Shown here in pieces: positions 58,661 to 64,000 of a DNA stretch of 64,000 bases (positions are counted from its first letter, which is position 1; the number at the start of each line of letters is the position of its first letter). The notes below the pieces were generated by a model. It worked only from the letters and a program-made list of their open reading frames with translations, ran no database searches and was not told the DNA's origin. The DNA is taken from contig DVDT01000007.1 of assembly GCA_015296085.1 (NCBI GenBank), positions 1-64,000 on the forward strand, read 5' to 3'. This DNA comes from Trichormus sp. M33_DOE_039. Its GTDB lineage: Bacteria; Cyanobacteriota; Cyanobacteriia; Cyanobacteriales; Nostocaceae. The position numbers and the translations under genes are program-made.

Positions 58661-59236
58661 TGGCTATTTACTTGTCTGTTGTTTACTATTTATGACGCAG
58701 GTGTGTACGCTTGTAGAGTTTCACCTGGTGATAAATTTGAAGTTTTAATTATTAAAATAAGCTACTTTTTGAGTAAATTTGCTTTTATTAAAGAAAAATT
58801 AATATTTAATTTTAAATTAAATATAAAAAATGTTCAGGACAAAAGGTAATTCGTGAGACAGATTTTCCGGAGAAATTATGAATAATAGAGGCGAATATAT
58901 TTTGTCAATATAAATACTTCATAACTAGATGCTCAACTTATTATAGAAGTCAGATAGCTGAAATTATGAATGTTTAAAATAGACACTTAGAATCGCAATT
59001 ACCCCCTAGAATTTCATAGTTAGAATGTTTTATATTAAAAAATTGATGCTTGCAATTTCGGTGAATGTTCATCAACAGAACTTTTAGCGAGTCATCATTC
59101 ACCAAATATTAGGGGAATTACGCTTCATATATATCTGTGTAAATAAAGACATTTCGTGAATAGTTAAGAGTCTAGAGACTAGAGATTAAAAATTTCATGC
59201 CCCACGCCTAGCTACTAACACGGAGAATCAGGAAAT
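58661..59236. other. divergent control region hupS / hyp operon
   Basis: 576 AT-rich bases between divergent operons. A one-mismatch NtcA-like site, GTA-N8-GAC, lies at 58846-58859, about 186 bases upstream of the hupS start. No gene or terminator was seen. Confidence 0.45.
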
Positions 59237-59503
59237 ATGAGTGAATTTTTCAATCATCCTAGTGTGGAAGAATTTCTCACAAATATGGTAACAAGTGATT
59301 TAACTTTAGTTACAGGATTATTGTGGCTAGTTATTGCCACTATTATCTCAATGATTGGTGGCGCAATTGGCGGAATGATACTAGCTGGTAAAGAAATAGG
59401 CTATATATTTTCTGCAACGCTAGGAGCATTATTTGCACCGGCTGGAACAATTCCTACCATAATTATTGGGTTTGCTGTTCTAAATTTTTTGAGTAATTTT
59501 TAG
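59237..59503 (+). CDS. small membrane protein, extended hyp operon
   Basis: An 88-residue protein with two or three hydrophobic segments (LTLVTGLLWLVIATIISMIG, GAIGGMILAGKEIGYIF and TIPTIIIGFAVLNFLSNF) and Gly-rich turns. It corresponds in position to asr0689, the first gene of the extended hyp operon in Nostoc PCC 7120. The function is unknown. The next gene starts ten bases after it, so co-translation is likely. Confidence 0.7.
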   Translation: MSEFFNHPSVEEFLTNMVTSDLTLVTGLLWLVIATIISMIGGAIGGMILAGKEIGYIFSATLGALFAPAGTIPTIIIGFAVLNFLSNF

Positions 59504-59512
59504 GAGATAACT

Positions 59513-59737
59513 ATGTTTGAATTAGGTTGGTTTTCTGCGAAATTGTTTTTTCAAGGTAAACTAATACGTGAACCACTGTATTTTGTTCGACAAACCAGCA
59601 TTGGTATTAGCCTTGGTTTACTAGTGCTGATTTTACTCGCTCAATTAGAAATTCCGTTGTGTTTACCCATTACTTTATCTAGCTTGTCAACTGGCTTAAT
59701 GATGCCTTTTCTCCTCAAAGATTTCAAAATGAAGTAG
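59513..59737 (+). CDS. small membrane protein, extended hyp operon
   Basis: A 74-residue protein with one or two hydrophobic segments (IGISLGLLVLILLAQLEIPL, then CLPITLSSLSTGLMMPFLL). It corresponds in position to asr0690 of Nostoc PCC 7120. The function is unknown. AGGAG precedes its ATG. Confidence 0.65.
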   Translation: MFELGWFSAKLFFQGKLIREPLYFVRQTSIGISLGLLVLILLAQLEIPLCLPITLSSLSTGLMMPFLLKDFKMK

Positions 59738-60104
59738 GTAATACATCAGTTACTTATTTACTGAATACCTACTAATGGATAAGGATAATTTTAGGTTGGG
59801 TAGAGCAGCAGCAAAACCCAACACCTAGATCAATAGAATAAAAGTAAAGAGGGAAAATTTTCGTGTTTGGTTATATAATTTTAGACCATCAATCAATATT
59901 TAAGTAACGCAAAGAGTAATTAAATAACGAAAATTTTGGTTATAATCGCCTCTTTTTTCCCGTAAATATTGAATTAAACTATTTACAATTCAATTGATTA
60001 TGAATCATAGCAACTACTCTCTCTAATTGAAATATTCTACAAGTAGTTGTTTGCATCTAAGTGTATCGACCTTTGATAATTTAACTACTCATAATTAAGC
60101 TTTG
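59738..60104. other. intergenic region with inverted repeat
   Basis: 367 AT-rich bases. AGGTTGGGT and ACCCAAC-ACCT (59793-59826) form a hairpin of a type that recurs in Nostoc. It may reduce read-through between the membrane-protein pair and the TPR gene. Confidence 0.5.
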
Positions 60105-61085
60105 ATGACTCCTAGCATTACAGATTCAACAGTTAAAGCTGCACTTGCAGCGATCACATCAGAATCAGCAACAACAGCAGAAAAAATTCAAATGCTGATT
60201 GAATTGGCACAAAGTTTACAGAAAAAACCGAAAACTCCGCAAGATTTATGGAATGCTGTGGAGTTATATCAACAAGCAAATAAACTCTGTGATGTTGATT
60301 ATCCTCTGTGGAAAGCGCGATCGCAAGCTGGGATGGCAGGGGCGTTAAAGTCAATTCCTGATGTGGGGGCGGAATTGTTATTAAGGGCGAAGGCCTGTTA
60401 TGAGGAAGCCTTACCTATTTTAAAGCAACTAGCTACACCGATAGAAGTTGCAGAATTACAGATGAATTTGGGGCTGGTATTGCAGTCTTTAGTGCCTTTT
60501 AATTTGGCTAGGATAGCAGATAGTATCGCTATGTATCAGGAGGCTTTGAGGGTATTTACTAGCCAGGATTATCCCCAAGAATACGCGATTTTGTCGAATA
60601 ATATTGCGATCGCTTATCTTTCCATGTCTGGGAATCCCGAACAGCAAAATCTCTGTGAAGGCTTGGCGGTGCAGACCTTTGAGTCAGCCTTAAAACAGAT
60701 TAACTTGATTGATCATCCCAGAGAATATGCAATGTTACAGAACAACTTGGGTAATGCTTTACAATATTTACAAAGTTCTCATCCTGTAGAGAATAATTTA
60801 CGAGCGATCGCAGCTTATAATGAGGCTCTAAAAGTGCGTAATGCTCAAGATACACCTTTAGAGTATGCTAACACAATTGCGAATAAAGCTAACGCCTTAT
60901 TTAACTTACCAGACGACCCAGAAAAACCAGAGTTAGGTAATCCCAGAAATCTTTTGCAAGCCCGTAATTACTATCAAGAAGCGTGGGAATTATTCAGCCA
61001 ATATCAGCAAACAGAACAGGCGACGGCAGTTTCCCAAGCTTTGCAAGATGTAAACGCAGAAATTCGGGTGAGTATGAATAATTAA
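60105..61085 (+). CDS. TPR-repeat protein, extended hyp operon
   Basis: 326 residues from the ATG at 60105; an in-frame TTG one codon earlier is unlikely. The protein is a solenoid of tetratricopeptide-like helices. Visible repeats are ARSQAGMAGALKSIPDVG, AELQMNLGLVLQSL, YAILSNNIAIAYLSMSG, YAMLQNNLGNALQYLQSS and YANTIANKANALFNLPDD, separated by about 45-65 residues. TPR proteins bind partners. It corresponds in position to alr0691 of Nostoc PCC 7120. A role as scaffold in hydrogenase small-subunit assembly has been proposed for this gene set, but not proven. Confidence 0.78.
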   Translation: MTPSITDSTVKAALAAITSESATTAEKIQMLIELAQSLQKKPKTPQDLWNAVELYQQANKLCDVDYPLWKARSQAGMAGALKSIPDVGAELLLRAKACYEEALPILKQLATPIEVAELQMNLGLVLQSLVPFNLARIADSIAMYQEALRVFTSQDYPQEYAILSNNIAIAYLSMSGNPEQQNLCEGLAVQTFESALKQINLIDHPREYAMLQNNLGNALQYLQSSHPVENNLRAIAAYNEALKVRNAQDTPLEYANTIANKANALFNLPDDPEKPELGNPRNLLQARNYYQEAWELFSQYQQTEQATAVSQALQDVNAEIRVSMNN

Positions 61086-61127
61086 TTCATTGAGAGATTG
61101 CAGAGAGTAACTGTTGATGGTTGAATA

Positions 61128-61604
61128 ATGACTAACTTAGAAGAATTAGTAACTGAAATTAATCGCTTTGAAGCAATTATCTCAAATTGGGATGAAAGCC
61201 AGCGTAGTGTAGCTGTTGGCTTTAAAAGGGCAATAGAGGATTTACATAAAGAGGCTTTGATGCGGTTAATTAAAAGTGTGAAGCAGCAATCTTTACCAGC
61301 ACTACAAAATGCGGTACAAGATGAAATTGTTTATGGAGTACTGCTTTATCATGAGTTAGTTAAACCGCCTAAATCGCCACTTTTACAACGTGTGCAAGCA
61401 GCCCTTGAGGAAATTCGTCCGGGATTGCAAAATCACAATGGCGATGTGGAATTAGTAGCCATCAAACCGCCTGATACAGTAGAAGTTAAGTTAATTGGTA
61501 CTTGTAGTAATTGTCCATCTTCTACTTTGACTTTATCTCAAGGAGTAGAGCAGGCAATTAAAGAATATTGTCCAGAAATTACAAAAGTAATTGCTGTACG
61601 GTAG
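61128..61604 (+). CDS. NifU C-terminal-domain Fe-S scaffold protein
   Basis: 158 residues. The N-terminal half is a helical region without known domain. The C-terminal half (about 85-158) is the NifU_C/Nfu domain: RVQAALEEIRPGLQNHNGD, VEVKLIGTCSNCPSSTLTLS with the C-x2-C motif, and GVEQAIKEYCPEI. It probably binds a [4Fe-4S] cluster for delivery. It corresponds in position to alr0692 of Nostoc PCC 7120. In this operon it could supply clusters to HupS. Start ATG, 42 bases after the TPR gene. Confidence 0.85.
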   Translation: MTNLEELVTEINRFEAIISNWDESQRSVAVGFKRAIEDLHKEALMRLIKSVKQQSLPALQNAVQDEIVYGVLLYHELVKPPKSPLLQRVQAALEEIRPGLQNHNGDVELVAIKPPDTVEVKLIGTCSNCPSSTLTLSQGVEQAIKEYCPEITKVIAVR

Positions 61605-61706
61605 GAGATATTTATTTACTACAAAAAAATTGCGATCGCTGCTACACAATACAATTAAGGAATACCTTTCAATATAAGTTAATAACATATCTTTCATACC
61701 ACAACC

Positions 61707-62888
61707 TTGCACATAGATTTAATACAAATCCCCTCACCTTTACCCTTATCACCCCAAGGTGCAGAAGTAATTTTAGGTGATCTTCTTAACCCAGAATTAT
61801 TGGCAATTCCCTTAGCACCAACTCCTAGTACAATGTTTGGCCCCCGTGGTGCTTGCTTGGTATCCGAAAATGGTATTTTATGGGTATCAGATACAGGACA
61901 TCATCGCTTATTAGGATGGCGTAATTTACCAACAAAAGATAGTCAACCGGCTGACTGGGTAATTGGACAGCCAGACTTTTATCATGAGGGACAAAATGCT
62001 AAGGGTACGCCGGGAAGAAATACCTTCAGTGTACCAACGGGAATTTGTGTATGTGGCGAAGGTTTAGCAGTTGCAGATGCTTGGAATCATCGGGTTTTAA
62101 TTTGGCATAAATTACCGGAAGATAGTCATGTACCAGCAGATTTAGTATTAGGGCAAGCTAATTTTACTGATAATGAACCCAACCGGGGTAATCAACAACC
62201 TGCGGCTCATACTATGCACTGGCCTTATGGTATTTTCTATTATCAAGGTCAGCTATTTGTAGCCGATACAGGTAATCGCAGATTATTAATTTGGCAGCAA
62301 TTGCCTACAGAAAATGGTCAACCTGCTGATATCGTTCTGGGACAGCCTGATATGACATCCCGAAATGAGAATGGCGGTGGTTCTCCAACGGCGGCTAGTA
62401 TGCGTTGGTGTCATGATATTGCGATTTGGAATGATAATTTAGTTGTCACCGATGCGGGTAATAATCGGGTGATGATTTGGCAAGGGATACCAACGGAAAA
62501 TAATGCCCCTTGTGCGGTGGTTTTAGGACAGAAAAGTTTTGAATTTGTAGAGATGAATCAAGGGGTTTATTTCCCTAGTGGGAGTAGTTTGAGTATGCCT
62601 TATGGCGTGGCTTTAGCTGGGGAATGGTTGTTAGTAGCGGATACTGCTAATTCTCGGTTGCTAGGATGGAAGCAGCCAGAGTCAATACTATCATTGCAGG
62701 GTGCAGTAGCAGATGGGATGGTTGGGCAAGACAACTTTCAAAGTAAAAGCGAAAATCGTAACTTTGGAACGCCTACACGCCACAGCTTAAATTGGTGTTA
62801 TGGAATCAAAGTTTGTGGCAAAACGGCGGTAATCTCGGATTCTGGCAATAACCGAATTTTGCTATGGCGGTTGAACTATGGCGACTGA
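61707..62888 (+). CDS. NHL-repeat beta-propeller protein, extended hyp operon
   Basis: 393 residues with a six-bladed NHL-like propeller. The repeated units are WVSDTGHHRLLGWRNLP, AVADAWNHRVLIWHKLP, FVADTGNRRLLIWQQLP, VVTDAGNNRVMIWQGIP, LVADTANSRLLGWKQP and VISDSGNNRILLW, spaced about 60 residues with P-x-D-x-V-x-GQ between. The start is a TTG at 61707 without a clear ribosome-binding site, and the first 20 residues look repeat-derived (IQIPSPLPLSPQGAE). The real start may differ. It corresponds in position to alr0693 of Nostoc PCC 7120. It overlaps hypF by 11 bases. It probably binds a partner; function unknown. Confidence 0.75.
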   Translation: MHIDLIQIPSPLPLSPQGAEVILGDLLNPELLAIPLAPTPSTMFGPRGACLVSENGILWVSDTGHHRLLGWRNLPTKDSQPADWVIGQPDFYHEGQNAKGTPGRNTFSVPTGICVCGEGLAVADAWNHRVLIWHKLPEDSHVPADLVLGQANFTDNEPNRGNQQPAAHTMHWPYGIFYYQGQLFVADTGNRRLLIWQQLPTENGQPADIVLGQPDMTSRNENGGGSPTAASMRWCHDIAIWNDNLVVTDAGNNRVMIWQGIPTENNAPCAVVLGQKSFEFVEMNQGVYFPSGSSLSMPYGVALAGEWLLVADTANSRLLGWKQPESILSLQGAVADGMVGQDNFQSKSENRNFGTPTRHSLNWCYGIKVCGKTAVISDSGNNRILLWRLNYGD

Positions 62889-64000
62889 AAAAATCAGAGT
62901 TCGCGGTACTGTACAGGGGGTAGGATTTCGCCCAACAGTTTACCGTCTGGCTAAAGCCTGCGGTTTGCGAGGAGATGTTTGTAATGACGGGGAAGGTGTG
63001 TTAATTCGGGTTGCTGGGAGTGAAACCGATTTAACAGAATTTGTCACCAGATTACAAGCAGAATGTCCACCATTGGCAAAAATCACAGAACTTGTTAGAA
63101 CTGCTTACGAAGAAGAGTTGAAGTTTGATGATTTTGTCATCTCTGGGAGTGTTAGCGGCGTATCTAAAACTCAAATTTCCCCCGATGCGGCGACTTGTCC
63201 CCAATGTCAGCAAGAGATTTTTGACCCTTTTAGCCGCTTTTATCGTTATTCCTTTACCAACTGTACCCACTGCGGCCCCCGTTTGAGTATTATTCGCACT
63301 ATCCCTTACGACAGATGCAACACCAGTATGTCTGCGTTTGTGATGTGTCCCAACTGCGAGGACGAATATCACGATGTCGAAAATCGTCGTTTTCACGCCC
63401 AACCTGTAGCCTGTCATGTATGTGGCCCTCAAGCTTGGTTAGAACGGGCTGATGGTAAGCCTGTGACAGCTTCCATGTTCTCGATGTTGGATGATGTTGA
63501 TGCGGTTTGTACCTTGCTGCAAAAGGGTGAAATTGTCGCTATTAAGGGTATAGGCGGTATTCATCTGGCTTGTGATGCGACACAAGAGGTGGCTGTACAG
63601 AAATTACGTCAGCGTAAAAAACGCTATGACAAACCTTTCGCTTTGATGGCGCGCGATATTGCAATTATTGAAGAATATTGTCTGGTTAATGATAAGGAAA
63701 GAGAGTTATTAACAAGTTCAGCCGCACCTATTGTATTGTTACAAAAAAAGGGACTGGGAACACATCAATTCAAAATACCCTTCTCCTGTCGGAGACGCTA
63801 CGCGAACGGGAACGCCAAAGGCGAACAAAATTCAAAATTCAAAATTAAAGACAAACTTATAAATCAAGACTCAGCACTTACAACTCAGCACTTTATAGCC
63901 CCTTCAGTAGCACCAGGCCAAAATACTCTGGGTTTCATGCTACCTTATACGCCCTTGCATCATTTAATTCTGCGGCGGATGAATCGCCCGATTGTGTTAA
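62878..64000 (+). CDS. hypF: carbamoyltransferase HypF, N-terminal part (runs off window)
   Basis: HypF makes the CN ligands of the NiFe centre from carbamoyl phosphate. The frame is open from the ATG at 62878 to the window end (374 codons seen of the usual ~750). The acylphosphatase domain is first (IRVRGTVQGVGFRPTVYRLA). Two zinc-finger halves follow (TCPQCQQEIFDP, TNCTHCGPR, MCPNCEDEYHD and ACHVCGPQAW), then the YrdC-like domain (GEIVAIKGIGGIHLACDA). Between VLLQK and SVAPGQNTLGFMLPYTPLHH lies an unusual insertion of about 50 residues made from repeat DNA (63745-63894) that stays in frame. Translationally coupled to the NHL gene. Confidence 0.95.
   Translation, partial: MATEKIRVRGTVQGVGFRPTVYRLAKACGLRGDVCNDGEGVLIRVAGSETDLTEFVTRLQAECPPLAKITELVRTAYEEELKFDDFVISGSVSGVSKTQISPDAATCPQCQQEIFDPFSRFYRYSFTNCTHCGPRLSIIRTIPYDRCNTSMSAFVMCPNCEDEYHDVENRRFHAQPVACHVCGPQAWLERADGKPVTASMFSMLDDVDAVCTLLQKGEIVAIKGIGGIHLACDATQEVAVQKLRQRKKRYDKPFALMARDIAIIEEYCLVNDKERELLTSSAAPIVLLQKKGLGTHQFKIPFSCRRRYANGNAKGEQNSKFKIKDKLINQDSALTTQHFIAPSVAPGQNTLGFMLPYTPLHHLILRRMNRPIVL
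63745..63894 (+). repeat. Nostoc repeat inserted in frame within hypF
   Basis: The 150-base block contains GTCGGAGACGCTACGCGAAC, GGGAACGCCAAAGGCGAAC and the short direct repeat AATTCAAAATTCAAAATT, all recognisable modules of dispersed Nostoc elements. Its length is a multiple of three and it has no stop in the hypF frame. Confidence 0.75.

Noticed and set aside
58637-58849. Plus-strand frame of 70 codons upstream of the hyp operon
   Set aside because: It overlaps the hupS start region on the other strand and its second half is AT-rich, low-complexity sequence.

Overview
The window is chromosomal DNA of a filamentous, probably heterocyst-forming and N2-fixing cyanobacterium of the Nostoc/Anabaena group. 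The signs are very many HIP1 octamers (GCGATCGC), low-to-moderate GC, the short dispersed and heptameric repeats typical of Nostoc, a Calvin-cycle kinase (prk), a CpcD-fused ferredoxin-NADP reductase (petH), the cyanobacterial division protein Ftn2/ZipN, a Mo-nitrogenase-associated small protein, and an uptake hydrogenase (hupS, hupL) with a divergent maturation operon. No CRISPR array, rRNA operon, complete transposase gene or phage block was seen.

Layout. 0.1-5 kb: a truncated GAF-PAS sensor fragment, a LysR regulator, and a TetR regulator followed by a SLOG-like protein, a 4HBT thioesterase and a glutathione S-transferase. A 14-bp palindrome occurs before the TetR gene and before the thioesterase gene, with a decayed copy before the GST gene, so this looks like a small self-controlled regulon. 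5-20.3 kb: housekeeping genes (trmFO, an M23 envelope protein, tRNA-Arg, beta-carbonic anhydrase, a phosphodiester-glycosidase lipoprotein, a DUF4912 protein, ftn2/zipN, pdhA, an aldose epimerase, tRNA-Lys, class II aldolase). 20.4-31 kb: a Mo-nitro_C pair and then four co-directional two-component genes. These are a DUF4118/GAF/PAS hybrid kinase, a REC-wHTH-HPt-REC-REC-GGDEF-like protein, a hybrid kinase with an ethylene-receptor-type membrane domain, and a lone receiver; together they could form a multistep phosphorelay. 31-39 kb: a WD40 protein with an unrecognised N-terminal half, a small secreted protein, a PcrA/UvrD helicase and another histidine kinase. 39.7-46.1 kb: metK, prk, petH and hom. 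46.5-55.8 kb: SLH, CAAD, pentapeptide, alpha/beta-hydrolase, GHL10, heme-oxygenase-fold, DUF2358, M15 peptidase and Mrr-like nuclease genes. 56-64 kb: hupL and hupS on the minus strand, then divergently two small membrane proteins, a TPR protein, a NifU-C protein, an NHL protein and the start of hypF. This matches the order of the extended hyp operon known from Nostoc PCC 7120.

How they work together. HupSL recycles H2 made by nitrogenase; HypF and the genes before it serve assembly of its NiFe site. Prk, aldolase, PetH, carbonic anhydrase and PdhA belong to carbon fixation and central carbon flow. The most distinctive points are the ethylene-receptor-like kinase cluster with degenerate receiver and GGDEF sites, the TetR operator set, an in-frame repeat insertion inside hypF, a 54-residue Cys-rich ORF, an orphan Mrr-like nuclease with an unassigned C-terminal half, and a heme-oxygenase-fold/DUF2358 gene pair.
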